Positions 18,101-29,227 of a stretch of DNA of 64,000 nucleotides are shown here, one piece after another. Numbering within the stretch: the stretch's first letter is position 1; each line of letters opens with the position of its first letter. A program made the translations under genes and the position numbers. Origin of the DNA: CAWBCR01 sp963787375 (GTDB lineage: Bacteria > Chloroflexota > Anaerolineae > Aggregatilineales > UBA3940); NCBI GenBank assembly GCA_963787375.1, contig CAWBCR010000016.1:225817-289816 (forward strand), given 5' to 3'. The notes under the pieces are model-generated. The model was not told the DNA's origin and did no database searches. It saw nothing but the letters and a program-made list of their open reading frames with translations.

Positions 18101-19437
18101 AGAATCTCGTTGAGCCAATCGGGTGCCTCGCGGTCGGCAGGCTCGGATGGTGCAGGCGGCGCAGGCGACTCAGGCGGGGTCCCAATCACATCTTTGAGCC
18201 AATCGGGCGGCTCGGCACCAGCGGATGGCGGCGGCGCGGGCGCAGGTGGTGGCGCAGCAGCCAACTCGCCAATCGCGTCTTTAAGCCAGTCGGGGGCCTC
18301 AGCCCCACCTGATGGCGGCGCAGGCGGTTGGTCCGGCGATGGTTGATTGAGCACATCCGCAAGCCAATCGGGCACACCAGAAGATGGCGCAGACGGCTCA
18401 GTGGGCTCGGACGGCACCGTGGGGGATGATGCGGCAAACAGCGAATCGACGTCAACCGACGATGGCGCAGCGCCCGTATCAGCAGCCGGCGGCGTGGCCT
18501 GATCCTGCCCGCCGATCACGTCCTGGAGCCAATCGGGGGCAGCCGGCGGCGTCGCGGAAGCCGACCCGGGCTGCGGCGGCAGGAGTGGGCCGGTTACGCC
18601 CTTCTCTTTGCCAATCGACTGAATCTGCGAGACCCAGTCGGCTGCGCCCACATCCTCGGCGCGCTGTGTCGTGGAGTAATCGAGCATGAAGAGGCGGAAC
18701 GTATCCACCGGGGCGCTCTTGCCTTTGTGCTCAACCTCGTAGGCGCGGTAGGGGTCCAGCACCTTCAGTAGTTCAAGGAACGGCCTAGCCTCTTTGGGCT
18801 GTCCGGCCTGAAGCCACAACTGGGCCAGAATACGGTTGGCGTCGATGCTGTTGGGCAGACGCTTGAGCACCTCGGCGGCGACTTTCCCCGCGTCGACGGG
18901 CTGGTGGCTCGCCCACAGCGCGTCGGCCAGCAGAAGCTGGAGGTCAAGGCGCTCGCTGTCCTGCGCGAGGCCTTTCTTCAACTCAAGGATGGCCTGATTG
19001 TAGAGCTTGCCATTCATGTAGAGACGCGCCAGCGAGGCAGCGGTCAACTGCACCTTGCGCGGTGGGGTCTTGCCCTGTTCAACATACAGGTCTTTGATAG
19101 CATCCTGTATGTCGACGTTACTGGGCACCTGCTCGTAGGCGCGCTCAAGGTGCCAGATGGCCTGCTCAAGCGAGCCGCTGGCGCGATAGCAGTCACTCAT
19201 GCCGACATGCGCAACAAAGTCGCTGGGGTCAGCGCTGAGCACCCGCTGGAAGAGATCAAGCGCGTCCTGATAATCTTCTTGCTCCGTCAGGGTACGAGCC
19301 AGCAGTTTATAGACCTCGACGTACTTGGGATACGTTTCGAGGATATGATGGCATTGAGCGATCACCTCGGTATGCGCGTCGCGCCCCAGGCGATCCTCTA
19401 TGTACTCAACATAAGCCCGGAGATTGATTTCCGCCAT
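15129..19437 (-). CDS. Giant TPR scaffold with about 33 PDWL-type motifs (one frameshift)
   Basis: Two overlapping frames join into one protein of about 1435 residues. Residues 1-260 are TPRs (YVEVYKLLARTLTEQEDY, then VAHVGMSDCYRASGSLEQA). From there to about residue 1330 there is a low-complexity acidic and Pro-rich region carrying some 33 motifs of the form (P/E)DWL followed by a short helix: PDWLQDVIGG, PDWLADVLNQ, PDWLKDAIGE, PDWLESAAAP, PDWLKATEAA and others. Between several of them are poly-Glu runs. The C-terminal 110 residues resume a TPR-like fold (EALPYYENMIHHGENLD, VLGDALRTSGRLQDALEAY). The frame breaks at 17240-17241, where one repeat copy reads GTCGAACTC instead of GTCGACTC, one extra A. 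It probably acts as a multivalent cytoplasmic binding platform. No named family is recognised. Confidence 0.75.
17162..17755. repeat. Tandem 81-bp coding repeats in the PDWL scaffold
   Basis: Seven or so units of 81 bp (27 codons) encode PDWL(ESAAAPAE or QATAESTE)PPEPPADELPAEEE. Adjacent copies are almost identical in DNA; for example, GCGGACTCCAGCCAATC recurs every 81 bases near 17492, 17573, 17654 and 17735. This points to recent unequal exchange and makes the array prone to copy-number change and assembly error. Confidence 0.85.
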
Positions 19438-19717
19438 CGGTAACCCTGGAATAACCCGCCGTCTGCAAGAATAGAGGTCACACTACCGGATGTTCATCGG
19501 TTGTGATTATGCAATGATTTAAAGTAAACCGCAAGTGCGCTGGAGTACCAGCCTGTTGGGGGCATGCGCTGTACTGCGGATTGCTGCCGCCACAGCCGCC
19601 CTCCCCCCATTCTGGCACACAATCGGGGGATCAGCGAGGTTGACATAACGCCCGAATTGATTTAGGCTCATGCGTAGAACGAAGCCACCTGGACCCGACC
19701 GGTAGAGGAGCCCATCG

Positions 19718-20254
19718 ATGAGTGACGACCTCTTCTCAATGCAGGACGGCGGCGCTGGCGGCAGCGACGACGACGACCTGTTCGCAGCTTTTGGCAGCGG
19801 CGACCCGCTGTCGGATTCCGATCTGTTTGCCAGCCTGGATGCCCCGCAGACGGGCGATGCGTTCGGCGGAGAGGACCTGTTCGGCAGCAAGCCGCCGGCA
19901 GCACCGCCCGAACCGCCGCCTGTCCCTGCGGCGAGCGCGCCGGCAGAACCAGCAGCACCCGCCAGCAGCGACAGCCCGGACTGGCTGAAAGAGCTGGATA
20001 GTTTCCAAGACATGGACATGGCCGAGACCCAGGCCCAGGCCCAGGGCCAGACGCAGGTCGCCAGCCCGGCGACCGCCCAGGCCGCGCCCAGCAGCGGCCC
20101 ACTGCAGGCGATGGCCGGCACGGGCCCGCGAGGAATGGCGTTCGGCATGACGGCGCAGCAGCGCATGGTGCTGGCGATCTTCCTGTTCCTGGACGTGGCC
20201 GTGCTGGGCTGCGCGATCCTAGTAGGGATCGGAGCGATTGCGCTGCCGTTCTGA
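19718..20254 (+). CDS. Tail-anchored protein with DLF motifs and one PDWL motif
   Basis: The 178-residue protein starts with four spaced acidic DLF motifs (DDLFSM, DDLFAAF, SDLFASL, EDLFGS). A Pro/Ala linker follows, then one PDWLKELDSF motif near residue 88, a Gln/Ala linker and a single C-terminal membrane helix (VLAIFLFLDVAVLGCAILVG). GAGGAG precedes ATG 19718. It is transcribed divergently from the PDWL scaffold gene 280 bases away and shares its motif, so the two may work together. No family is recognised. Confidence 0.65.
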   Translation: MSDDLFSMQDGGAGGSDDDDLFAAFGSGDPLSDSDLFASLDAPQTGDAFGGEDLFGSKPPAAPPEPPPVPAASAPAEPAAPASSDSPDWLKELDSFQDMDMAETQAQAQGQTQVASPATAQAAPSSGPLQAMAGTGPRGMAFGMTAQQRMVLAIFLFLDVAVLGCAILVGIGAIALPF

Positions 20255-20280
20255 CGCCTTACGAGCTATTTGGGAAAAGC

Positions 20281-20310
20281 AGCGAGCCGGGACGTACATC
20301 CCGGCTCGCT
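20281..20310. terminator. Bidirectional terminator
   Basis: AGCGAGCCGGGA (20281-20292) pairs with TCCCGGCTCGCT (20299-20310), followed by TTTGTGTT. It separates two converging genes. Confidence 0.8.
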
Positions 20311-20342
20311 TTGTGTTACGACACGGCAGATGGGCAGCATCC

Positions 20343-22859
20343 TTACGGACTGAGGACCAGGTGCTGACGGGAGTGCGATATGGCGTCGGCCTGATTCCAG
20401 TAGGTGGGATGGTACTGGATGGTGCGCCACAGGTCGATGAAGTCGGCGTAGTGCGGGCTACCGGGATGGCCGCTCTGGCCGGTAGTGTGGATCATGCGCG
20501 AGTTGGCGAGGTTGCTCAGGTCGATGATCTGGCGCATCGACGGCAGGCTGGTGACGACGAACGGGTTATCGAGATTCCAGCTTGTCGCGTTGACGATGGA
20601 CGCGCCGCCGTTGACCGCAACCGGCCCCCGGTTGAAGATCGCCTCGATAGGGCCAATGCCCGATTCGCCAAAGGTCTGGTTGGCAAACAGCGCCGTGTGG
20701 ACATCGCCCCAGCGCCACTTGGACATATCGCTGCCCAGCGCGTTGACGGTGTCACGGTAGCCCTTCTCAAAAGCTGCGGTGAGGATGTCGTCGCGCGTCT
20801 CGGTCTGGGACGTGGTGACATCGTCCCACCAGGCGTTGCTCGGGTCGGACAGCAAGTTATGGAAGACCGTCATGGTGGCGCCGCCGCTGCCGGGCAGCAG
20901 GTCAGCGGGCATGTCGTCGCCAAAGGTAGCGTGGATCAGATCGACCCAGAAGTAGCCATAGAGCGCCGCCTGGGGGCTGTCCATGCGCATCTCGCCGTCC
21001 CAGCCAACGAGCGCGTCTCGTGCGGCGGCGACGGCGGGGTCGGAGAAGGTGAGGCTCTTGAGATAGCCGTCCAATTCGGGCGCGAGCAGGTTCATGTCGT
21101 CGCCCTGGATAGCCGCGACGTCATCGAGGGTGATCTTGCCGGAATTGCCGGTGATCATCTGGGTGATGCGGTCGGCGCGGTAGCCGGCGTCGAAGTCGGG
21201 CTGGTACAGGATGAGATACGGGTAGTTGGGGCTGACAACAGGCTGGTTGGCCGTCACGACGTAGCCCTTGGCCGGGTTATAGGTGCGCGGCAACTGATCG
21301 TAGGGAATGAAGCCGGTCCATTCGTAATCGTCAGTCCAGCCGGGAACGGGCAGCGAGCCGTCGCCTTTAGCGCGGATAGGAACGAGGCCGGGCATCTGGT
21401 AGCCGATGTTGCCGTCCACGTCAGCGTAGATGAAGTTCTGCGATGGCGAGTCGAAGTATTGAAGCGCCGCGCGGAAATCGTCCCAGTTCTGGGCGCGGTC
21501 GAGCAGCAGGATGGACTCGAAGGTACGGTTCTCGTCGAGCGCCGTCCAGCGCAGCGCGAGCGCGTTGATCTGCGGCGTGTCGCCGCCGGTGGTCACCTGG
21601 CTGTATTTGGAATAACTCTTCAGGTCGGTGATGATCGGGCCGTGGCGCGTCTGGCGAACGAGCAGCGTGGTCGGGTCATCCTGCCCCTGCACCTTGATCA
21701 CCTCCGGGACGATGGTCATGTCGGTCCACTGGCCGTTGACCTCGTACTGGTTGATGTTGGCCGGGTTGAGGCGCTCGACATACAGGTCCTGCACGTCGGG
21801 GTTGACGTTGGTCATGCCCCAGGCGATGCGGTCGTTGTGGCCGATGATGACGCCCGGCGCGCCAGCGAACGAGTAGCCGCGCACTTCGTAGGGGCAGGCG
21901 TCCGATTTGGGCATACAGTGCAAATCGACCTCGTACCAGATCGAGGGCATCTGGATGCCAAGGTGCGGGTCGTTGGCGAGGATAGGCATGCCGGTCGCGG
22001 TCAGCGCGCCGGAGATCACCCAGTTGTTCGAGCCGATGCCCTGCCCCTTGCCAAGCGCCAGACCCTGCGACGGGTCGAAGCCGCCGACGAGGGTGGTGGG
22101 CACATCCTGAAGATAGGCCAGCGACGAAGGATCGGGGGCCTGCGCCATGAGGCCCATCGCCTTCAGTTCGTCGTCGGGGATGATGTAAGGGAAGTCGGAA
22201 CGGAAGGGTGGGTACAGGTCGAGCATCTTATCGTAGCCGACGGTGCGGATCAGGTCGATGCGGGCCAGCTCGGCGTCGTAGTTGCCGCCAAGGTCCTGCG
22301 ACATGACGTGCGCCCACGTTAGCGTGTTGACCGGCGTCCAGGGCTCGATGGTCACGTCGACGCCCTGTAGCTGGAGCAGCGCGAAGGCGATATCCAACTG
22401 AGCCGGTTTGCGGGTCTGGGTGTAGGCGTTGACACCCTCTGCGTAGGAGTCGAGCACGGCACGGGTGGCCGGGTCGGCGTCGGCGTACTCCTGCTCGGCG
22501 ATGCGGGCGAAGCCCATCGTGCGCAGGTACTCGTCGGTGCCAAGGGTCGTGGAGCCGAAGAACTCCGACAGGCGGCCCGCGCCGATGCGCCGCCAGAACT
22601 CCATCTGCCAGTAGCGGTCCTGGGCGTGGACGTAGCCCTCAGCGAAGAACAGGTCATGCGAGGTAGTGGCATAGATGTGCGGGATGCCGTACTGGTCGCG
22701 GTAGACATCGACCGGGGCATCGAGGCCGGCGAGGTGGAGCGTGCCGCTGGTCTTCGGGAACGAGCGCCGCTCGACGCCCATCCACGCCACCCAGCCGATC
22801 AGCACCAGCGCCAGGATTGCGCCAACGACGATCCCGATCGTGCGCAACGATTTGGACAT
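20343..22859 (-). CDS. Penicillin acylase-family (Ntn) amidohydrolase
   Basis: The 838-residue precursor has an N-terminal membrane helix (IGIVVGAILALVLIGWVAW). The alpha-chain motifs follow (VYRDQYGIPHIYATTSHDLFFAEGYVHAQDR), cut here at their known core. The autocatalytic site GQGIGSNNWVISG lies near residue 275, where the serine becomes the N-terminal nucleophile after cleavage. ILANDPHLG and the later HNDRIAWGMTN are beta-chain motifs. Members hydrolyse amides such as beta-lactam side chains or acyl-homoserine lactones; the substrate is not predictable. The membrane helix suggests an anchored outer-side enzyme. Confidence 0.88.
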   Translation of the reverse strand: MSKSLRTIGIVVGAILALVLIGWVAWMGVERRSFPKTSGTLHLAGLDAPVDVYRDQYGIPHIYATTSHDLFFAEGYVHAQDRYWQMEFWRRIGAGRLSEFFGSTTLGTDEYLRTMGFARIAEQEYADADPATRAVLDSYAEGVNAYTQTRKPAQLDIAFALLQLQGVDVTIEPWTPVNTLTWAHVMSQDLGGNYDAELARIDLIRTVGYDKMLDLYPPFRSDFPYIIPDDELKAMGLMAQAPDPSSLAYLQDVPTTLVGGFDPSQGLALGKGQGIGSNNWVISGALTATGMPILANDPHLGIQMPSIWYEVDLHCMPKSDACPYEVRGYSFAGAPGVIIGHNDRIAWGMTNVNPDVQDLYVERLNPANINQYEVNGQWTDMTIVPEVIKVQGQDDPTTLLVRQTRHGPIITDLKSYSKYSQVTTGGDTPQINALALRWTALDENRTFESILLLDRAQNWDDFRAALQYFDSPSQNFIYADVDGNIGYQMPGLVPIRAKGDGSLPVPGWTDDYEWTGFIPYDQLPRTYNPAKGYVVTANQPVVSPNYPYLILYQPDFDAGYRADRITQMITGNSGKITLDDVAAIQGDDMNLLAPELDGYLKSLTFSDPAVAAARDALVGWDGEMRMDSPQAALYGYFWVDLIHATFGDDMPADLLPGSGGATMTVFHNLLSDPSNAWWDDVTTSQTETRDDILTAAFEKGYRDTVNALGSDMSKWRWGDVHTALFANQTFGESGIGPIEAIFNRGPVAVNGGASIVNATSWNLDNPFVVTSLPSMRQIIDLSNLANSRMIHTTGQSGHPGSPHYADFIDLWRTIQYHPTYWNQADAISHSRQHLVLSP

Positions 22860-23006
22860 AGCTATGAGTCTCCTATGTGAAGGGTGATGACTTTATTTTA
22901 ACGCCCAATGGGAGACAAGTCGATCTGGAATAGGAAATCCGACAGGCATGGTGGTATACTCATATCGATCAAACTCAAGCGCTAAGCTTACAATTCAAGG
23001 GTAGTT

Positions 23007-23570
23007 ATGGCAATCCGAAAACTGACCTACATCGGCAGCGACATCCTGCGGCAGAAGGCGCGCAAGGTCCGTGATTTTGACGCGAAGCTGCACAAACTGC
23101 TCGACGATATGGCCGATACATTGATGGACGAGCGCGCGCCGGGCGTGGGACTGGCCGCCCCACAGGTGGGCGTGAGCGAGCGGGTGATCGTGGTACGGCT
23201 GCCCGTCGACGACGAGTGGCGCGAGGAATACGGCGACGAGGCCGGGAAGCTGCACGAGGTCGTCAACCCGGAGATTGTCAAAGCCTCGCGGGAGACGGAA
23301 GAGGCCACCGAGGCGTGCCTGTCGATCCCCGGCTACTTTGGCACCGTGGAGCGCTCAACGGCGGTGACGGTGCGCGGGCAGGATCGCAACGGCAAGGAGA
23401 TCCGCATCAAGGCGTACGACTGGCTGGCGCGCGTCTTCCTGCACGAGATCGATCACCTGGACGGCATCCTGTTCATCGACCGGGCCAGCGAGGTGTGGAA
23501 GGCGGGCGAAGAACCGCCGCACGCGGCCAGCGAGGCCATCGCCGAAGAGGCCGGCGACGCGGCAGACTAA
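23007..23570 (+). CDS. def: Peptide deformylase
   Basis: The 187-residue enzyme removes the formyl group from new proteins. All three motifs are visible: GVGLAAPQVG, EACLSIPG (canonical EGCLS, here with alanine in place of glycine) and HEIDHLDG, which supply the Cys and two His metal ligands and the catalytic Glu. The C-terminal extension after the last motif (EVWKAGEEPPHAASEAIAEEAG) is acidic and not conserved. A TATACT near 22950 may be the -10 box. Confidence 0.93.
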   Translation: MAIRKLTYIGSDILRQKARKVRDFDAKLHKLLDDMADTLMDERAPGVGLAAPQVGVSERVIVVRLPVDDEWREEYGDEAGKLHEVVNPEIVKASRETEEATEACLSIPGYFGTVERSTAVTVRGQDRNGKEIRIKAYDWLARVFLHEIDHLDGILFIDRASEVWKAGEEPPHAASEAIAEEAGDAAD

Positions 23571-23644
23571 ATTGGCCTCGATCCGCGAATCAACTTCGCG
23601 GCTCCTCGGCCAACCGGCCATGAAACCGGCACAGTCTGATAATC

Positions 23645-23675
23645 AAAGAGCCGTCCCAAATGGGGCGGCTCTTTT
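23645..23675. terminator. Bidirectional terminator after def
   Basis: AAAGAGCCGTCCC (23645-23657) pairs with GGGGCGGCTCTTT (23662-23674) and T residues follow. It serves def and the converging DUF4236/TPR gene. Confidence 0.8.
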
Positions 23676-23678
23676 GTT

Positions 23679-24797
23679 TCAGGAGGCAGGGGTCTGTGCG
23701 CCGGCCTGGAGCGCCGAGACGCGGTCGGCGATATCGTAGAACTGCGGATCGGTGGCGTACAGGCGCTGGAAGTAGCGCAGCGCGTCGGCCTGCTTGCCCC
23801 AGCGCTCGTACATGTCGGCACGGCCATACTCGACCAGCTTGACCAGCTCCGGGTTGCGGTCGCTGGTTTTGGCCAGCGCTTTCTTGTAGACTTCGGCGGC
23901 TGCGTCGTACATCTCGCGGACGGTCAGCGCGACGGCCCAGTAGTACATCATCTCCAGCGTCACGTCGTCCTCACTGGTGAGACCCTGCGCGCTGTTCTCG
24001 GTCAACGCGAAAAGGTTGTCGTAGTCACCGGCCAGACAGTACAGGTCGGCCAGCGCCAACTGGAGCAGGCGCAGATCTGGCGACCGGGCGAACATCTGGC
24101 CCATCACGTCGATGGCCTCGTCGGTGCGGTTCTGAAGGCGGAACAGGTCGGCCAACACGAACGGTACAGCGGACATATCGAGCGGGCGCTCGATATTCGA
24201 GAACTGCGTGACCGGCACCGTGATGGTAGCGTCGGGCAGGTACTTGTGCGTCAGCGAGCCATCTTCGCCGGGCAGCGGGCTGACGCCGTTTTCGAGCAGA
24301 TCGGAGAGCAGGTTGATGGCGTCATCGGGCTGGTTCAGGTAGCTGGCGGCGAGCCCGCCCATGTAACGCGCGTCGTCGATGTAATTCTGGGTGTCGAATA
24401 TCTGCTGGAACTCAGCGTAGGCGTCTGCGTACTGCTGCTGCGTGTAGGCGAGGCAGCCTTTGTAGAACGCCTTCTCCGGTGCAGGGGCCAGCATCCCCGG
24501 CGAGGCTGCGACGACCGGCACTTCAGGGTGCGTGACGCGCGCATCGGCGGGGGACGTGGCGGCAGCGGCAGCGGCTTGCTCCGCGGCGGCAGGCGCATGC
24601 TTGCTGGCGGCCTTCGACTTGCCGCCAATCTTGGTGCGGTAATAGAGGCCTGTGCCGGGAATGCCGACCGAGATATGGGAGCCGCCGGGGCCCAGAGAAT
24701 AGTGCATTCCTTTCGGCCCCAGGCTGAGGCTCAGACCGCTCCTGGTCAGGTTCAGGTGAACGTCTTTTGAGACTTTGATCCTGCGACGAAACTGCAT
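23679..24797 (-). CDS. DUF4236 domain plus TPR protein
   Basis: The 372-residue protein opens with a DUF4236 domain (residues 1-55: FRRRIKVSKDVHLNLTRSG, LSLSLGPKG, VGIPGTGLYYRTKIGG). This is a small beta-rich domain of unknown role often found at the start of bacterial proteins. An Ala-rich linker leads to a helical repeat region from about 105 (KAFYKGCLAYTQQQYADAYAEF) with TPR character up to the end (ADMYERWGKQADALRYFQRL). No signal or membrane segment is seen. The function is unknown. Confidence 0.7.
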   Translation of the reverse strand: MQFRRRIKVSKDVHLNLTRSGLSLSLGPKGMHYSLGPGGSHISVGIPGTGLYYRTKIGGKSKAASKHAPAAAEQAAAAAATSPADARVTHPEVPVVAASPGMLAPAPEKAFYKGCLAYTQQQYADAYAEFQQIFDTQNYIDDARYMGGLAASYLNQPDDAINLLSDLLENGVSPLPGEDGSLTHKYLPDATITVPVTQFSNIERPLDMSAVPFVLADLFRLQNRTDEAIDVMGQMFARSPDLRLLQLALADLYCLAGDYDNLFALTENSAQGLTSEDDVTLEMMYYWAVALTVREMYDAAAEVYKKALAKTSDRNPELVKLVEYGRADMYERWGKQADALRYFQRLYATDPQFYDIADRVSALQAGAQTPAS

Positions 24798-24937
24798 GGT
24801 TCCCTCCTCTGGCTGGGAGGTCGGTGGCGGGCATTCGCCCCGGCCTCATTTCTCATTGTATCGCAATCGAAGGGGAAGCGGTCAGCAACAGAAGAGGGGA
24901 CAAGAAGCGGCCCGGTCGAGAGGACCGGACCGGCGTG

Positions 24938-26660
<1,723 letters not shown>

Positions 26661-26692
26661 TGTTGCTGCGATTCCACCTGATTCAACGGACG

Positions 26693-28831
26693 TCAGCCAT
26701 TTGGCTGCGTCTGCCAGTGTGACCGTGAGCCGGCGTTGAGACGTCGGCCCGGCATACTATAGTGCTCAAGGGCCTTTTCGACACGCCAGAGCGCTAGCAA
26801 ACGCTGACCGATTGCAGCACCATGTTCGCCAGCCGTCCCGGCATCGCCGCCATTGTCGAACTCTTCAAGCAGGAAGCGAAGCTCCTGCAACTGCTCGTTC
26901 AACCGTTCCTTACGCAGGTTCAGCAGGCCATCCAGCACTTTCTCAAAGACGACCTCATCGGTCAACACACAATCGGGCGGGGTGACGCCCCGGAACAGCG
27001 CATACAACGGCTGCGACAGCCACAACTCGACCTCCTCACGCGAGAGCGGGTCCAGCGTGTCAAGGAGGTAGTATATCGGCTCGGCCCCATCCTGGTTGAG
27101 CGCGTCCTGCCAGGCAGCGAACACGCTGCGATGCTCAGGGTTCGAGAAGTCGGCGGGCACGACGTGCGATGCCAGCGAGTCGACGGGCGACCAGCCCCCG
27201 TCACCGTCTTCGGGCAGCGCCGAGGCCAGCGCCTCGGGCCTGAGGTATTCGGCCAGCACCCGGTTGACACGGTACAGCAGGCGGGGGTAGCAGATCAGGG
27301 CGGCCAGGCAGAACGCCTCACGCGAGCGGGTGGAGGCTATCGCCAGGCCGGGCGCGGCCTCACGCGGGCGCGCGGCGGCCTGGTCAGGCGGATAAGGCGG
27401 ATAGGGCGCAGATGGCTGCGCGCGGCGGCCCGTGGCGACACCTTTCGGGAAAAGTGCGTCTTCGGACACTTTGAGCAGGCGCGCGAGGCGCTGCTGATAA
27501 TGGCTGCGCTCCACCGGATCGGCCACATCCTCGATCAGCGGGATGATCTCCGCTGCGACCTGCGACTTAACCTTGGGATCGTCGAGGTCCTGGCCTTCGG
27601 TAGTGCGGCGGATGACGTACTCGACAATCGGCGTGGCCTGCTCGACCAGCGCGATCCACGCGTCGGGCATGTCGCGGATCAGGTCGTCGGGATCCTGCCC
27701 TTCAGGCAAGACGATCACACGGATGTCAAAGCCGAGGCGGCTCTCGTAGCGGACCATGCCGTGCGGGTCGAAGACGGGCGTGAGGTGGGCGCGGTAGTCG
27801 CGCTCGGCGCTGTCGAAATCCCAGACACCATCGTCGACGGCCTGCTCGGCGGCGGCCCTTGAGACACGCTCGATGACCTCGCGGCCCCGGTCGGTGGCCA
27901 TCTGGCCCGCCGCGTCGGGGTCGAGGGCGAGGATCAGGCGGCTGGCGTAGCGCGACAACAGGTGAAGCTGCGGCTCGGTGAGGGCAGTGCCCATCTGGGC
28001 GACGACGTTGGTAAAGCCCGACTGGTGGGCCTGCATCACGTCCATGTAGCCCTCGACGATCACGGCGGTTTCCGTCTCACGGATGGAGCGCCGCGCGTGC
28101 GAGAGGCCGAACAGAAGCTGGCTCTTGTCGAAGACCGGGCTCTGCGGCGAGTTGAGGTACTTGGGCTGCGCGTCTTTAGCCAGCGCCCGCGCACCAAAGC
28201 CGACGACGCCACCCTGAACGTCACGGATGGGGATGATCAGGCGGTCGCGGAAGCGGTCGTAGACGCCGCCGTCATCCTTGACGACCAGCATCCCGGCGTC
28301 GACCAGCTCCTGGCGGTCGTAGCCACGCTCCAGCAGGAAGTTCATGGTCGCGTCCCAGCTATTGGGCGCGTAACCCACCTCGAAGCCGGCGACAGTATCG
28401 GCGGTCAGGCCGCGCGCGGCGACGTAGTCGCGGGCATGGGCAGCGTTGGGGGCCTGCATCAACTGGCGGGTGAAGAACCCGGCAGAATCGGCCAGCAGGC
28501 TGCGCAGCCGCTCGGCAGCGTCACGCGCCTCGGCCTGCTGCGGGGTGACCGGCTGAAGCTCGACACCGGCTTTTTCGGCGAGAAAGCGCAGCGCCTCGGG
28601 GAACTCCCAGCCCTCGCGCTTCATCACAAAGCTGAAGATGTCGCCGCCTTCACCACACGCGCCGAAGCAGCGCCAGTTCTGCGAGTCGGGGAAGACGACA
28701 AAGGAGGGTGTCTTCTCATTATGGAAGGGACACAGAGCCTTATAATTGCGCCCCGCCTTCTTTAGCTGAGCGTAATTACCAATGAAGTCGACTATGTCCA
28801 GCCTGGCTTTGATCTCGTCCGTTACGCTCAT
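26693..28831 (-). CDS. dnaG: DNA primase
   Basis: The 712-residue primase makes RNA primers for replication. The N-terminal CHC2 zinc ribbon (CPFHNEKTPSF, then CFGACGEGGD) is complete. The TOPRIM core shows VIVEGYMDVMQAHQ, LILALDPDAAGQMAT and the earlier LIIPIRDVQGGVVGFGAR. The C-terminal third is the helicase-binding region and varies between phyla. It lies 32 bases upstream of the sigma factor on the same strand. Confidence 0.93.
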   Translation of the reverse strand: MSVTDEIKARLDIVDFIGNYAQLKKAGRNYKALCPFHNEKTPSFVVFPDSQNWRCFGACGEGGDIFSFVMKREGWEFPEALRFLAEKAGVELQPVTPQQAEARDAAERLRSLLADSAGFFTRQLMQAPNAAHARDYVAARGLTADTVAGFEVGYAPNSWDATMNFLLERGYDRQELVDAGMLVVKDDGGVYDRFRDRLIIPIRDVQGGVVGFGARALAKDAQPKYLNSPQSPVFDKSQLLFGLSHARRSIRETETAVIVEGYMDVMQAHQSGFTNVVAQMGTALTEPQLHLLSRYASRLILALDPDAAGQMATDRGREVIERVSRAAAEQAVDDGVWDFDSAERDYRAHLTPVFDPHGMVRYESRLGFDIRVIVLPEGQDPDDLIRDMPDAWIALVEQATPIVEYVIRRTTEGQDLDDPKVKSQVAAEIIPLIEDVADPVERSHYQQRLARLLKVSEDALFPKGVATGRRAQPSAPYPPYPPDQAAARPREAAPGLAIASTRSREAFCLAALICYPRLLYRVNRVLAEYLRPEALASALPEDGDGGWSPVDSLASHVVPADFSNPEHRSVFAAWQDALNQDGAEPIYYLLDTLDPLSREEVELWLSQPLYALFRGVTPPDCVLTDEVVFEKVLDGLLNLRKERLNEQLQELRFLLEEFDNGGDAGTAGEHGAAIGQRLLALWRVEKALEHYSMPGRRLNAGSRSHWQTQPNG

Positions 28832-28984
28832 AGGTTACCGGTAAGGCGCTCGAATTCACTACAGGTCGGCGCGCATGGCCCATCGTTGCCATCGTTTCGC
28901 AACCAGCGCGCCAGAAGCAGAAGACGGCTGGGCTCGTCGTCATAACAGGGTGAGTCCCTTCCGGCCACCGGTTGATTGATTGGG

Positions 28985-29014
28985 ATTATACTAACGCTGC
29001 GAGCATAGACGCAA
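28985..29014 (-). promoter_or_regulatory. Promoter of the dnaG-rpoD operon
   Basis: On the minus strand TTGCGT (29014-29009), 18 bases and TATAAT (28990-28985) form a good promoter. The leader to dnaG would be about 145 bases. The rest of the 28832-29159 gap shows only a short GGGGG/CCCCC hairpin near 29121-29137. Confidence 0.55.
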
Positions 29015-29159
29015 ACCGGCCCCCTGTGCGATTCAATATTCCGGCTGCCACCCATCACGGAGGCAGGATGCCTGCTTCTCCGGCTTTGCGAGCCCCTACT
29101 CCATCTAAATTTTGCAATGGCAGGGGGCTATCCCCCACTTTCTGGGGCGTGTCTGTCTC

Positions 29160-29211
29160 TTGACAAAACTAGTAACACAGTTTATATTTTTCATTGATGA
29201 AAACTAGTAAC
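29160..29211 (+). promoter_or_regulatory. padR promoter with two identical AAAACTAGTAAC operators
   Basis: TTGACA (29160-29165), a 17-base spacer and TATATT (29183-29188) make a near-consensus promoter. The 12-mer AAAACTAGTAAC occurs at 29165-29176, inside the spacer, and again at 29200-29211, 35 bases on, just before padR. This arrangement fits autorepression by the PadR protein encoded next. Confidence 0.65.
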
Positions 29212-29227
29212 TTGTTTATGAGATTAT

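Noticed and set aside
20238..22322. Very long open frame on the plus strand (694 codons)
   Set aside because: It is fully antisense to the penicillin-acylase gene, has no family-like motifs and owes its length to high GC. The minus-strand frame has catalytic motifs.
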